Source: Streptococcus mitis SK579 (GTDB lineage Bacteria; Bacillota; Bacilli; Lactobacillales; Streptococcaceae). From it: a DNA stretch of 64,000 nt. The stretch's first letter is position 1; every line of letters starts with the position of its first letter. This document shows positions 7,563 to 17,573 of the stretch, piece after piece. The stretch spans positions 31,017 to 95,016 of the forward strand of contig NZ_AJJL01000049.1 of assembly GCF_000257905.1 (NCBI RefSeq), given 5' to 3'. The notes under the pieces were generated by a model. That model was not told the origin of the DNA. It saw nothing but the letters and a program-made list of their open reading frames with translations, and did not search any database. Position numbers and translations under genes: made by a program.

Positions 7563-10500
7563 ATGGAAGTAATACAATTATTGGCTATGTTTCGTGGAAC
7601 AATTCCAAAAGATAGGGAGAAAATGGACCTATTTCTTCGTTATCAAGCGCAACATTTTGATGAGAAATGGCAGGATTTGGTAGAGAGTTTTTTGGCTGAA
7701 GAGGGCAAGATAGAAGAGATTCCTCACGTCTATTCTTTTGATCAAGATATTGTTTCTTTCCTAGAGGCCAGTTCTGAAAATCATGACCAAGATTTAGAAA
7801 GTTATACAAGAAATTTTGGACAAGCAGGTCTAAGTAAATTATCTCAATTAAGTAGTTGGGAGAAAAACTTGGTGCTAGAAGTCGCAACCTATAACCTTTC
7901 CACTCGATTTTACATCCAATCTGAAAAAGAGAAGTTAGAACCATTAAGTGAGCTTGTATTTCATCAGAATCAGGATGTCAATTTAGTCAATGTCTATCGG
8001 GTTGCGAATAATCTATCTGACCGTGTTAGTAGAGATATAGAGGAATTTCTGCTAATGGTTGATTCCAAAGAGCTTAAAAAAGAAGTTCTTGAGATTCATT
8101 TTGAAGAAAAAGAGGGAGCTGTTCTAGCCTATTTGGGTTCTGAATTAATGGCTACTTTAGATACCGTGACGGATCTTGTCCATCATGAAGAAAACTACAC
8201 ACAACTCCCACTGACACAAAAGCTGAAGATTATTACTCATTTTGATGAAGTAAAGGCTATAAGAGAAAAGTCTAAGCAAGTAGAGGAAGTGGTCTTACCT
8301 TTAGATAATATTGACCAGGTAGAAGAAAATGTGGAAGTTCATTCCCTATCTAAAGTAGATAAAATTGTAGAAGAAGCTTTGAGGGAATATCCAATCAGTT
8401 CACAAGTAAGTTATAAAGGTCAAGTATTTCAGTTGGTTTCGATTGAAAATGCCCAGTTAAATGACTTAGTTCGCCTAGAGCTATTCAATGATTCCAAGCA
8501 GTTATTTGAAGAAAATCCTATCTTATACTTGAACAGTTTGGAAGAGATTGAACAAGTATTGTCTCTCGTAGAACTTGCAAAAGAAGATTCAGAGATTGAG
8601 ATTGATTCATCAAGAGAAAGTCAGGAAATAGATTTGTTTTCCTATCTGGAAGAAGAAAATGAAAATGAAAATGAAAAGGAAAAAGATAAGGAAACAGAAA
8701 CGCTTATTTCAGATATAGAAGAGACGGATGTCCCCGTTAAAGATTTTGTTTTTCCAGATGATTTAGAGGACTTTTACCCTAAGACAAATCGAGAAAAAAT
8801 TGAAACGAATATCGCCGCAATTGAACTTGTTAAAAGATTAGAAAAAGATGGACGACAAGCGAATCCAGAAGAACAAGAGCTACTAGCCAAGTATGTCGGC
8901 TGGGGCGGTCTTGCCAATGAATTTTTTGATGAACTCAATCCAAAGTATGAAGCAGAACGTTTAACTCTTAGGAGCTTAGTAAGTAAGTCAGAATACTCCA
9001 CCATGAAACAAAGTTCCCTCACAGCCTATTATACAGACCCAATGATTATTCGCCAGATTTGGCAAAAATTACTGGATGATGGTTTTGAGGGAGGAAGGAT
9101 ACTAGATCCTTCTATGGGGACTGGGAACTTCTTTGCGGCGATGCCTAGAAGTATACGAGAGAGGTCAGAACTCTATGGAGTTGAATTAGACAGCGTGACA
9201 GGCGCAATCGCAAAACAACTCCACCCCAATACCCATATTGAAGTGAGAGGATTTGAAGAAGTTCCCTATCAAAATAATAGTTTTGATTTAGTCTTAACGA
9301 ATGTTCCGTTTGGAAATTTTCGGATTGCAGATAAAAACTATGATAAACCTTATATGATTCATGATTACTTTGTCAAACACTCACTTGATTTAGTAAGAGA
9401 TGGAGGACAAGTGTCTATTATCTCATCTATCGGGACAATGGATAAGCGGACAGATAATGTCTTACAAGAAATTAAATCCAACACTCATTTTTTAGGGGGA
9501 GTTCGGTTGCCAGATACGGCTTTTAAAAAGATTGCAGGTACTCGAGTGACCACAGACCTCCTCTTCTTTCAAAAGGATCTAGCAAAGAATCTTAATGAAG
9601 ATGAGCTTGTCTTTAGTGGCTCTATTCCCTTTGAAGAGGATAAGCGTGTCTGGATTAATCCATATTTTGATGGGAAATACAATACACAAGTTTTGGGTGA
9701 ATATGAGGTACGTAATTTTAATGGAGGAACTCTCAATGTTAAGGGGGTATCAGAAACATTAGCTACTGACATAATGGAAGCTTTAGAGAATGTGGAAGCA
9801 CCTAAACAAATTGACAATTCTTTGAAAGCACCTGTTTTTATCCAAGAAGAAGTGGATAATTCTATCCCAAGTCGTATACGTGAGGACTTAGCGCTCTATT
9901 CTTTTGGATATGAGGGAAATCAAATTTATTATCGAGATACGCATGGTATTCGGAAAAGTTCAAAAGTAGACGAAATTAGTTATTATGTAGACGAGAAGGG
10001 AGATTTTAAAGCCTGGGACAGTTCTTTGTCTGAACATAAAATAGACCGATTCGTGCAACTTCATTTGACAGATGAGGAAGCACTAGATGTTTACAAGTCA
10101 GAAGAAGCGAGTAAAAGAGGGAAATATAAGGGACTGTTCAAAAAAACTGTCTTTTATGAAAGTCCCTTATCGGATAAGGATATTAGTCGTATTAAGGGCA
10201 TGGTTGATTTGAGAGAGACCTATCAATCCTTAATTGAAATTCAACGTCATCAAGATTATAGTCGGACAGATTTTCAGGTATTACTTAGTAAACTCAATCG
10301 TGACTATGACCGCTTTGTAAGTCAATTTGGATACTTGAATGCCTCAGTTAATCGGAACTTATTTGATAGTGACGATAAGTATTCTTTACTAGCAAGTTTA
10401 GAAGATGAATACATTGATTCTAAAGATCAGAAAGTAAAATATAAAAAATCTTTAGCCTTTGAGAAAGCATTGGTTAGACCAGAGAGAGTGATTGCAAGAG

Positions 10501-13500
10501 TTTCAACGGCTTTAGATGCCTTAAACTCCAGTTTATCGGATGGTAGAGGGGTTGATTTAGACTATATGGTATCAATTTATCCCGAACATAGCCAAGCTGC
10601 TATTTTAGATGAGTTAGGTGACCAGATTTTAATAGATCCAGAAAGCTATTTAAGAGGGGAAAGAAAATATCTTTCTAAGAACCAGTTTTTGTCAGGAGAT
10701 ATTCTCAACAAGATAGAAGTAGTTCAACTATTAGTGGAGGAAAACAATCAAGAATGTGACTGGTCTCATGCTTTAGATTTGTTAGAATCTGTTCGTCCTC
10801 CACGGATTCATCTGGCAGATATTGAGTTTAAAATAGGGTCACGTTGGATTCCTCAATCCGTTTATGGTAAATTTGCCTTTGAATGTTTTACCAATCGTGA
10901 ATTTGAATTGTCTTCGCCTGATGTTGAACAAGTCATTGAAGTGAATCCTGTCGATGGCCAGGTTCATTTAAGGACATCATTTGCTTATCGCTATCCAAGT
11001 GCCAAAGATAGTAGTCTTGGAGTCAGTGGGTCACGTTATGATACAGGAAGAAAGATTTTTGAGAATTTACTAAATTCAAACCAACCGACGATTACTATGA
11101 CTGTTACGGAAGGAGAAAAGAAAAAGACTATCACAGATTTGGAAAAAACCTCTGTTCTAAGAGCAAAAGAGCAGCATTTACAAGAGCTCTTTCAAGACTT
11201 TGTCTCACGGTATCCAGAAGTCCAACAAGTCATTGAGGAAAGCTACAATCGTCTTTATAATCGAACAGTTAGTCGAGAGTATGACGGTAGCCATCTAGTC
11301 ATTGATGGCTTGGCACAAAACATCAGTCTTCGTCCTCATCAAGAGAATGCCATTCAAAGAATCGTAGAAGAAAAAAGAGCATTGTTAGCTCATGAGGTAG
11401 GTTCAGGAAAGACCTTGACTATGCTTGGTGCTGGGTTTAAATTAAAGGAGTTGGGGATGGTTCATAAGCCATTGTATGTGGTGCCCTCTAGTTTGTCTGC
11501 TCAATTTGGCCAAGAAATCATGAAATTTTTCCCTACTAAAAAAGTCTTTGTGACCACTAAGAAAGATTTTGTGAAGGCGAGAAGAAAACAATTTGTATCA
11601 CGTATTATTACAGGAGATTACGATGCTATTGTCATTGGGGATTCTCAATTTGAAAAAATCCCTGTCAGTAAGGAAAGACAGATGAACTATATAGAGGATA
11701 AACTCAATGAACTACGAGAGATTAAAACACATTCTGAAAATAAGTATACCGTTAAAGAAGCAGAACAATCAATAAGTGGTCTAGAGAAACAATTGGAAGA
11801 ACTCCAACGTTTCAATCGTGATAGTTTTATTGATTTTGAGAACTTAGGAATTGATTTTCTCTTTGTGGATGAAGCACATCACTTTAAAAATATTCGTCCA
11901 ATTACTGGACTTGGGAATGTAGCAGGTATTACCAATACAACCTCTAAGAAGAACGTGGATATGGAGATGAAGGTTCGACAGATTCAGGAAGAACATGATT
12001 TTAAAAATATTGTCTTTGCGACAGGGACACCTGTTTCCAATTCTATTAGTGAGTTGTATACTATGATGAACTATATTCAACCAGATATCTTAAAACGCTA
12101 TCAAGTTGATTATTTTGACTCTTGGGTAGGTGCTTTTGGAGAAATTCAAAACTCTATGGAATTAGCTCCTACAGGGGATAAGTACCAACCTAAGAAACGA
12201 TTTAAAAAGTTTGTCAATCTACCTGAGTTGATGAAAATCTATAAAGAAACAGCCGACATTCAAACACAAGATATGTTGGATTTACCTGTTCCAGAAGCTC
12301 ATATTATCCCTATTGAGAGTGAGTTAACTGAAAACCAGAAACTCTATTTAGAAGAATTAGTTATGAGGTCAGATATGGTCAAATGTGGAACAGTTGATCC
12401 GAGCCAGGATAACATGTTAAAAATTACGGGTGAGGCACGAAAACTAGCTATTGATATGCGTTTATTGGACTCTAGTTATAGTCTAGCAGACAATCATAAA
12501 CTGCTTCAGGTAGTGGATAATGTTGAAAGAATTTATCGTGAGGGAATGGAAAATAAGGCTACTCAGATGATTTTTTCAGATATTGGAACACCTAAGAAAA
12601 AGGATAATGGCTTTGATGTCTATTCTGAAATAAAGGCTTTATTAGTTGATAGAGGAATCCCTAGTAAGGAAATTGCCTTTGTACATGATGCCAATAGTGA
12701 TGAAAAGAAGAATAGTTTGTCTCGAAAGGTCAATGCAGGAGAAGTGCGGATTCTCCTTGCCTCAACTGAAAAAGGAGGAACAGGTTTAAATGTTCAGAGC
12801 AAGATGAAAGCAGTTCATCACCTGGATGTCCCCTGGAGACCAAGTGACATTCAGCAACGCAATGGACGGATTATCCGACAAGGAAATGAAAATAAGGAAG
12901 TGGATATTTACCACTACATTACCAAAGGTTCGTTTGATAATTATCTATGGGCAACTCAGGAGAACAAACTCCGTTATATTAAGCAGATTATGACTTCTAA
13001 GGAGCCAATTCGTGCTGCAGAAGATATTGATGAGCAGACCATGACAGCTTCTGATTTTAAGGCACTAGCAACAGGTAATCCTTATCTTAAATATAAGATG
13101 GAACTAGAGAATGATTTGACCCTATTAGAAAATCAAAGACGTGCCTTTCAACGCAGCAAGGATCACTATCGTCATACAATCTCTTACTGTGAAGAAAATA
13201 TGCCCATTCTTGAGAAACGATTAAGCAAGTATGAAGGCGACATTCAACAGTCTGAAATGTCGAAAGACCAGGCATTTTCTATGACAGTAGGCAAGCAAGC
13301 TTTTGAGCAACGAGCTGAAGCAGGTGAATCCCTACACCGTCTTATCCGTCATAATCAAGCTGACAGCAAAGAATTCCGAACCCTAGCAAGCTATCGAGGA
13401 TTTGACATTAAAATGCTTAGTCTTCCAACAAATCAACCTCTTCCTGAAACCTTCTCTGTTAAGATTGTGGGAGAAAATCAGTATTCTGTCAGTTTAGATT

Positions 13501-13799
13501 TGTATTCTCCTTTGGGGACAATTCAAAGACTTCAGCATACGATTGATCACATTAAGGAGGACCAAGTGAAAACTCAGAACTTATTGGATGAATTACAGGA
13601 TAAATTGACTACTGCTAAAGTTGAAATTGAGAAAAATTTTCCAAAGGAAGAGGATTATCAAACTAAAAAGGCCGAATACGATGTACTCTCGCCATTGATT
13701 GAAACAGAAACGGATTTAGATATTATTGATCAGGCCTTAAGACAATTCCACGAAAAAGGAAAAGAAAGGCAAGAACAACTTTCTTTTGAATTAGATTAA
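7563..13799 (+). CDS. Giant N6-adenine methylase-SNF2 helicase fusion protein
   Basis: 2,078 residues from ATG 7563, chosen because aaaggagcga precedes it; an in-frame ATG at 7548 lacks a ribosome site. The first ~400 residues are an acidic, Glu-rich accessory region. A DNA adenine methylase domain follows, with motif I DPSMGTGNF near 514 and the catalytic NPPY-type motif as NVPF near 580. A superfamily 2/SNF2 helicase comes after, with Walker A HEVGSGKT near 1275, VDEAHH near 1434, and motifs V-VI GGTGLNVQ and QQRNGRIIRQG near 1740-1770. A coiled C-terminus ends it. Such fusions are a recurrent component of Tn5252-type elements and may modify or protect transferring DNA; that role is inferred. 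Confidence 0.93.
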   Translation: MEVIQLLAMFRGTIPKDREKMDLFLRYQAQHFDEKWQDLVESFLAEEGKIEEIPHVYSFDQDIVSFLEASSENHDQDLESYTRNFGQAGLSKLSQLSSWEKNLVLEVATYNLSTRFYIQSEKEKLEPLSELVFHQNQDVNLVNVYRVANNLSDRVSRDIEEFLLMVDSKELKKEVLEIHFEEKEGAVLAYLGSELMATLDTVTDLVHHEENYTQLPLTQKLKIITHFDEVKAIREKSKQVEEVVLPLDNIDQVEENVEVHSLSKVDKIVEEALREYPISSQVSYKGQVFQLVSIENAQLNDLVRLELFNDSKQLFEENPILYLNSLEEIEQVLSLVELAKEDSEIEIDSSRESQEIDLFSYLEEENENENEKEKDKETETLISDIEETDVPVKDFVFPDDLEDFYPKTNREKIETNIAAIELVKRLEKDGRQANPEEQELLAKYVGWGGLANEFFDELNPKYEAERLTLRSLVSKSEYSTMKQSSLTAYYTDPMIIRQIWQKLLDDGFEGGRILDPSMGTGNFFAAMPRSIRERSELYGVELDSVTGAIAKQLHPNTHIEVRGFEEVPYQNNSFDLVLTNVPFGNFRIADKNYDKPYMIHDYFVKHSLDLVRDGGQVSIISSIGTMDKRTDNVLQEIKSNTHFLGGVRLPDTAFKKIAGTRVTTDLLFFQKDLAKNLNEDELVFSGSIPFEEDKRVWINPYFDGKYNTQVLGEYEVRNFNGGTLNVKGVSETLATDIMEALENVEAPKQIDNSLKAPVFIQEEVDNSIPSRIREDLALYSFGYEGNQIYYRDTHGIRKSSKVDEISYYVDEKGDFKAWDSSLSEHKIDRFVQLHLTDEEALDVYKSEEASKRGKYKGLFKKTVFYESPLSDKDISRIKGMVDLRETYQSLIEIQRHQDYSRTDFQVLLSKLNRDYDRFVSQFGYLNASVNRNLFDSDDKYSLLASLEDEYIDSKDQKVKYKKSLAFEKALVRPERVIARVSTALDALNSSLSDGRGVDLDYMVSIYPEHSQAAILDELGDQILIDPESYLRGERKYLSKNQFLSGDILNKIEVVQLLVEENNQECDWSHALDLLESVRPPRIHLADIEFKIGSRWIPQSVYGKFAFECFTNREFELSSPDVEQVIEVNPVDGQVHLRTSFAYRYPSAKDSSLGVSGSRYDTGRKIFENLLNSNQPTITMTVTEGEKKKTITDLEKTSVLRAKEQHLQELFQDFVSRYPEVQQVIEESYNRLYNRTVSREYDGSHLVIDGLAQNISLRPHQENAIQRIVEEKRALLAHEVGSGKTLTMLGAGFKLKELGMVHKPLYVVPSSLSAQFGQEIMKFFPTKKVFVTTKKDFVKARRKQFVSRIITGDYDAIVIGDSQFEKIPVSKERQMNYIEDKLNELREIKTHSENKYTVKEAEQSISGLEKQLEELQRFNRDSFIDFENLGIDFLFVDEAHHFKNIRPITGLGNVAGITNTTSKKNVDMEMKVRQIQEEHDFKNIVFATGTPVSNSISELYTMMNYIQPDILKRYQVDYFDSWVGAFGEIQNSMELAPTGDKYQPKKRFKKFVNLPELMKIYKETADIQTQDMLDLPVPEAHIIPIESELTENQKLYLEELVMRSDMVKCGTVDPSQDNMLKITGEARKLAIDMRLLDSSYSLADNHKLLQVVDNVERIYREGMENKATQMIFSDIGTPKKKDNGFDVYSEIKALLVDRGIPSKEIAFVHDANSDEKKNSLSRKVNAGEVRILLASTEKGGTGLNVQSKMKAVHHLDVPWRPSDIQQRNGRIIRQGNENKEVDIYHYITKGSFDNYLWATQENKLRYIKQIMTSKEPIRAAEDIDEQTMTASDFKALATGNPYLKYKMELENDLTLLENQRRAFQRSKDHYRHTISYCEENMPILEKRLSKYEGDIQQSEMSKDQAFSMTVGKQAFEQRAEAGESLHRLIRHNQADSKEFRTLASYRGFDIKMLSLPTNQPLPETFSVKIVGENQYSVSLDLYSPLGTIQRLQHTIDHIKEDQVKTQNLLDELQDKLTTAKVEIEKNFPKEEDYQTKKAEYDVLSPLIETETDLDIIDQALRQFHEKGKERQEQLSFELD

Positions 13800-13873
13800 A
13801 AAATAGATACAAATAGCGGACAAGAAAAGAAAAGCGCGGTAAAATAAAGATAGAAAGAAACGAGGTAACGATT

Positions 13874-14158
13874 ATGATGGAAGATACCTATTATCAATTA
13901 GAAGAGGCCTTGGTACAGGGATTTCAAACGCCTGAAGAATACCAAGCCTACAAGGAGCTAAAGGAACATTATGAGGAAGTTACTGGGGATTACAGTTTTT
14001 CTAAACGAGAACTCACTAGTCAATTGGAAATAGCTCTTCAAAATCATCGAGGTGTGGACTTTGAAGAATATGAAAAAGAGGAGTATTTGGACTTAGTTCA
14101 AAAATTAGAAGAGTTTGATTCCTCTCTTGCCACCCATTATCGTCAATTGATTGACTAG
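13874..14158 (+). CDS. Small acidic protein of the conjugative element
   Basis: 94 residues, very rich in Glu and Tyr and predicted helical; no recognised domain. A GAGG site lies 8-10 bases before two adjacent ATG codons (13874 and 13877). It follows the large helicase gene by 74 bp and precedes a membrane-protein gene with an aaaggag site overlapping its stop, which suggests one operon. Position fits the small accessory proteins in Tn5252-like elements. Function unknown. Confidence 0.7.
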   Translation: MMEDTYYQLEEALVQGFQTPEEYQAYKELKEHYEEVTGDYSFSKRELTSQLEIALQNHRGVDFEEYEKEEYLDLVQKLEEFDSSLATHYRQLID

Positions 14159-14171
14159 AAAGGAGAAAGTC

Positions 14172-14468
14172 ATGAATGATTTACTCCTTATCCCAGTAAT
14201 TTTTTTAGCAGTAGGAGGAATTCTCATTCTTTTATGGAGACTCTTTCTTATTGCCAGTGGACTTTTCCTTATTGGTTTTATTAGTTTTCTTATTTTCGTG
14301 GAGGTCTATGGAATTTATTTGTTCTTTACTGAACCTAGTTTATATTTTGATGATATCAGACAACATGGTTTAACTAGTTTTACGGCTGTGTACCTTTTCA
14401 TCAATCTGATGTTGGTTCTAGGATTCAGTTGGCACTTCATTAACTCCATAAATAAGGAAAAAATATGA
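14172..14468 (+). CDS. Small integral membrane protein
   Basis: 98 residues from ATG 14172, preceded by aaaggag. Three hydrophobic stretches (about residues 3-22, 25-46 and 72-92) indicate a membrane protein. No recognised family. It sits among conjugation genes and could be a channel-associated subunit, but nothing in the sequence proves that. Confidence 0.7.
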   Translation: MNDLLLIPVIFLAVGGILILLWRLFLIASGLFLIGFISFLIFVEVYGIYLFFTEPSLYFDDIRQHGLTSFTAVYLFINLMLVLGFSWHFINSINKEKI

Positions 14469-14481
14469 ACTTTTTAGATAA

Positions 14482-14679
14482 TCAAAAGACTTTATCTGAA
14501 TCTAAATTCGGATAAGGTTTTTTATTTGCCTTGATTCTTTCATATACTTCATAGCTAAATTGGAGTAATAATTTATGAAAATCATTATCCTCACTATTAT
14601 TACTTGTATTTATAGCTTGTTTATGTCGTTCAATATGAGAAAGAGCTCTTCTCAAATTTTCTTCTTTTAATTTGTTCAT
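14482..14679 (-). CDS. Possible small helical protein, leaderless start
   Basis: A 65-residue frame on the opposite strand to its neighbours. It is charged and helical (ERHKQAINTSNNSEDNDFHK), with no membrane segment or known domain. There is no ribosome site; instead TATAAT ends six bases before the ATG, as in leaderless mRNAs. Its 3' end overlaps the terminator of the convergent membrane-protein gene. It may be real, but a chance frame in the gap is possible. Confidence 0.4.
   Translation of the reverse strand: MNKLKEENLRRALSHIERHKQAINTSNNSEDNDFHKLLLQFSYEVYERIKANKKPYPNLDSDKVF
14493..14524 (+). terminator. Rho-independent terminator
   Basis: Stem ttatctgaat / attcggataa (one G-T pair) with a 4-nt loop, then six T. 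It ends the run of genes from the helicase to the small membrane protein. Confidence 0.75.
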
Positions 14680-14838
14680 ATTTATATTATAAGCTGAAGA
14701 CAGCTAATTTTGATATTTTTCTCTGAACTGTACGATTTGGCGCCTGAAATGTAGGAATTACCTTTCGTTGTGATGTGATAAAACTTACAAGTTCTTTTTG
14801 TTATTCTTGACCTAGTTTTTATAGAAAGAAGGTCTAAG

Positions 14839-15480
14839 ATGTTAAATAAAGTCAAAACTAAAGCCTTAATTAGTGTTGGAGCAGTAGCCGCAACTAGCTT
14901 TATTCTCATGATGGGATATACTGCTGGTCAACATTCTACTGCTAAACAAAGTCGCAAAGAAATCGAATTGGCTGCAGCTAAACTTGTAGAGGACAAACAA
15001 GCAGAAGATAAAGCCAGCATTTTGTCATCGGATACTGTAAAAGAATTTTTGACGCAGTACTATACGAAAGAAAAGCTCGGAGAAAATAATACACGTATTC
15101 AACCTTATATGACTGAATCGGCTTATTCTCAAGAATTGTCAAGTCAAAATGATGCTATGAACCAAGTGTATAAGGATTATATTTTGGATTATCATTTTGA
15201 AAAAGCAGATATCTTTGTCAATCAGACTACGAATCAAGCCATTGCCATGGTCTCTTATAATGTAACCTATGTATCTGATTTAAAGAATGCCAACCAATCA
15301 AAGACTAATCAGACAGAAACAAGAACAGTTAAGTTGTCTTATTCGAAACTACCAGGTAAGTTATTGGTCAATCAAGTACAGGTTTGGAAATCTGGGTTAG
15401 ATGATTTAGATAAGGCAACTCCTAAAACTTTAGAAGAATCATCATCAATACCATCACTGCCAAATACTACGACAAAATGA
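14839..15480 (+). CDS. Membrane-anchored protein, possibly VirB8-like conjugation subunit
   Basis: 213 residues with an agaaagaagg site. One N-terminal membrane segment (about residues 10-30) is followed by a charged linker and a folded domain at about 60-190 (VKEFLTQYYT..., then a strand-rich part including AIAMVSYNVTYVS and KLLVNQVQVWK). That layout, short cytoplasmic tail, one membrane pass and an NTF2-like extracellular domain, is the one seen in VirB8/TcpC transfer proteins, but no diagnostic motif is visible. It is followed after 9 bp by a TOPRIM protein. Confidence 0.65.
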   Translation: MLNKVKTKALISVGAVAATSFILMMGYTAGQHSTAKQSRKEIELAAAKLVEDKQAEDKASILSSDTVKEFLTQYYTKEKLGENNTRIQPYMTESAYSQELSSQNDAMNQVYKDYILDYHFEKADIFVNQTTNQAIAMVSYNVTYVSDLKNANQSKTNQTETRTVKLSYSKLPGKLLVNQVQVWKSGLDDLDKATPKTLEESSSIPSLPNTTTK

Positions 15481-15489
15481 TGATGTTTT

Positions 15490-16575
15490 ATGAATATAGA
15501 GGAATGTAAGCAAATTTCAATTCTTGATGTAGCCAATCGTTTAGGTATTTCCTTTAAACAAGTTTCTAGCCGTGTCTATGAACATCCTGAACACGATTCA
15601 TTCCGAATTTTTTCAACTACCAATACTTTTAAATGGTTTTCAAGAGATATTCAAGGTGATGTTATTGATTTTGTTCGACTTGTTAAGGGAATTTCCTTTA
15701 AAGAAGCTCTAGCTTTTCTTTCTGAAGAACCTTTTCAAAAAGAAGCTGTTCAAGAAAAAAGAGAGAGACCATTTTATTATCCTTTAAAGAGAGTAGAAGA
15801 TTCTAACTGCAGTCTGGCCAGATATTACTTAACAAAATGTAGAGGAATCTCAGAAGAAATCATAGAAAAGATGATTCAACAAGGTTTGATAGCACAAGCT
15901 AGTTGGAAAACAAATGAAACTGTTGAACCTGTTATTGTTTTTAAAAGCTTTGATCATCGTCACAAACTGCAGGCAGCAAGTATACAAGGGATTTATAAGA
16001 ATCACTCTCTTCCTAGAGAGAGGTTAAAAACGATTCTAAAAGGAAGCCATGGACATGTTGGAATATCCTTTGATATTGGTAAACCAAATAGACTGGTCTT
16101 TTGTGAATCGTTTATCGACTTGATGAGCTATTACGAACTTCATCAACAAAGCCTATCAGATGTTCGTTTGGTATCTATGGAGGGATTAAAAAGGTCTGTT
16201 GTTGCTTATCAAACTTTACGACTGATAGCTGAAGAAAATCAGAAGTTGGAATTTTTAGATACAGTAATACCTTCAAAGTTATTGCCTTTGTTCAATACAA
16301 TTCGTGATACCACCAGCTATTTTGATAATCATTCTGATTTATTGACACTGGCAGTAGATTGTGATGATGCAGGTAAAGATTTTTCTGATAAGTTATCTAA
16401 ATCAGGATTTCCTGTTTTACTGGATTTACCTGATAATGAATATGGGAAAGAAAAAAGAGACTGGAACGATATTCTTCGAGAAAAGAAATCAGATTTACAA
16501 TTGATGTTCGAGAATGCAAAAGAGACATTGAGGAATCAACCAGTAAGACAAACCTCTCAATGTTTAGAATTGTGA
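15490..16575 (+). CDS. TOPRIM/DUF3991-type primase-like protein
   Basis: 361 residues. The N-terminal region (1-85) resembles a degenerate DnaG zinc-binding domain in DUF3991 proteins: KWFSRDIQGDVIDFV is conserved although the zinc ligands are absent. A TOPRIM fold follows, with the Glu of RLVFCESFIDLMSYY (about 197-211) and the acidic pair in AVDCDDAGKDF (about 290-300). Related proteins on conjugative plasmids and elements are thought to prime or process transferred DNA. The ribosome site is weak; translation may be coupled to the gene 9 bp upstream. Confidence 0.8.
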   Translation: MNIEECKQISILDVANRLGISFKQVSSRVYEHPEHDSFRIFSTTNTFKWFSRDIQGDVIDFVRLVKGISFKEALAFLSEEPFQKEAVQEKRERPFYYPLKRVEDSNCSLARYYLTKCRGISEEIIEKMIQQGLIAQASWKTNETVEPVIVFKSFDHRHKLQAASIQGIYKNHSLPRERLKTILKGSHGHVGISFDIGKPNRLVFCESFIDLMSYYELHQQSLSDVRLVSMEGLKRSVVAYQTLRLIAEENQKLEFLDTVIPSKLLPLFNTIRDTTSYFDNHSDLLTLAVDCDDAGKDFSDKLSKSGFPVLLDLPDNEYGKEKRDWNDILREKKSDLQLMFENAKETLRNQPVRQTSQCLEL

Positions 16576-16625
16576 TAACAAAATCAAGATGTTTTAGCTA
16601 ATATTAGAATGAAGGAGGATAGTAT

Positions 16626-16859
16626 ATGACCATTATTGAACGCTTAGAAGAAAAGGTCACTAGGCAAGAAAGTAAGGTAGCAAGAGAGACAGAAAAACTA
16701 GCTGCTTACAAAGAGCAACTGGAGACAGCGATGTTTGCGACGTTCAAAAGGCGTCAAAGCATCAGTCACATGAGTTTTGAAGAAGCTCTTGATCATGCCT
16801 TTGGTAAAGAAAGACAATTCGATGATTCTGAATTTAGAAAGGATGAAATGAGTGAATGA
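16626..16859 (+). CDS. Small coiled-coil protein of the conjugative element
   Basis: 77 residues with a strong aaggagg site. The first 40 residues are a Lys/Glu-rich coiled coil; then comes the block SHMSFEEALDHAFGKE. It resembles short proteins that recur in streptococcal Tn5252-type elements, but I cannot name a family with certainty. Its stop overlaps the next start by 4 bp (ATGA), a sign of translational coupling. Confidence 0.7.
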   Translation: MTIIERLEEKVTRQESKVARETEKLAAYKEQLETAMFATFKRRQSISHMSFEEALDHAFGKERQFDDSEFRKDEMSE

Positions 16860-17239
16860 CAAAAGATTGGAATTTTAATCAACCATTAGAAAGTAAATCA
16901 GAAAATCAAGAAGATCCAGATAAAATTGCGGCCTTATTTGGAAATCATCAAGGAGGTAATGATGTAAATTATGAAGCAGCTTTTCAAAAGCGCAAACAAG
17001 CACCTGTGACGGAATCAAATTCTAGTTCTAAACCCAAAGTTACAGAGGTTAGAACAGGAAAAGAGACAGATATCACTACAAGTTATCAGCAACATCTTAA
17101 AAGACTTATTGCGGATAACAATAGCGATATTCAAAGTAGTCAAAAGAAAATTGAAGAGCTACATACGTTGATTGACACAAAGAATAAAGAAAATAAGAAA
17201 TTGCAGTCCATTTATGATGCGATTTCCGAATTACACTAA
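16856..17239 (+). CDS. Hypothetical helical protein, coupled to upstream gene
   Basis: 127 residues starting inside the ATGA overlap. The N-terminal half is polar and probably disordered (KIAALFGNHQGGND). The C-terminal third is a coiled coil (SSQKKIEELHTLIDTKNKEN). No recognised domain. The gene ends directly at a strong terminator. Probably a partner of the 77-residue protein, because the pair is translationally coupled. Confidence 0.7.
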   Translation: MTKDWNFNQPLESKSENQEDPDKIAALFGNHQGGNDVNYEAAFQKRKQAPVTESNSSSKPKVTEVRTGKETDITTSYQQHLKRLIADNNSDIQSSQKKIEELHTLIDTKNKENKKLQSIYDAISELH

Positions 17240-17265
17240 GCAGTCCTGATAGGCTGCTTTTTTTT
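17239..17265 (+). terminator. Rho-independent terminator
   Basis: Stem agcagtcct / aggctgct (with mismatch) and a 3-nt loop, then eight T, starting at the stop codon of the preceding gene. Confidence 0.8.
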
Positions 17266-17277
17266 GAGAGGTTATAG

Positions 17278-17553
17278 ATGTTTACAACATTTTTTAAGAA
17301 AAATCACGACAATAGTGATGTATTTAAAAAGCTAATTCATAGACTATCTGATATGTCTGTCCAAGATCTTGAAAAAATAGACCGACTGCTAGATATTATT
17401 TTCACTCCAGATCAAGAAACCGAACAGCTAAAAACAGAAGCAACTTACAGAGAAGAAACTTTGGACGACACATTAAAGGAAGCTAAGAACCAACTTCATA
17501 AAGAACAATTGGAGAAGAATTTAGAGAGATTTAGGAAAAATGGAATGAAATAA
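17278..17553 (+). CDS. Hypothetical small charged protein
   Basis: 91 residues, preceded by a gagagg site. It is helical and highly charged, with the blocks KLIHRLSDMSVQDLEKIDRLL and a Lys/Glu-rich tail. No known domain. It lies between a terminator and the promoter of the ART-like gene, so it either has its own promoter or is read through from upstream. Function unknown. Confidence 0.6.
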   Translation: MFTTFFKKNHDNSDVFKKLIHRLSDMSVQDLEKIDRLLDIIFTPDQETEQLKTEATYREETLDDTLKEAKNQLHKEQLEKNLERFRKNGMK

Positions 17554-17573
17554 ATGGTTTTATAAAATTTTCT

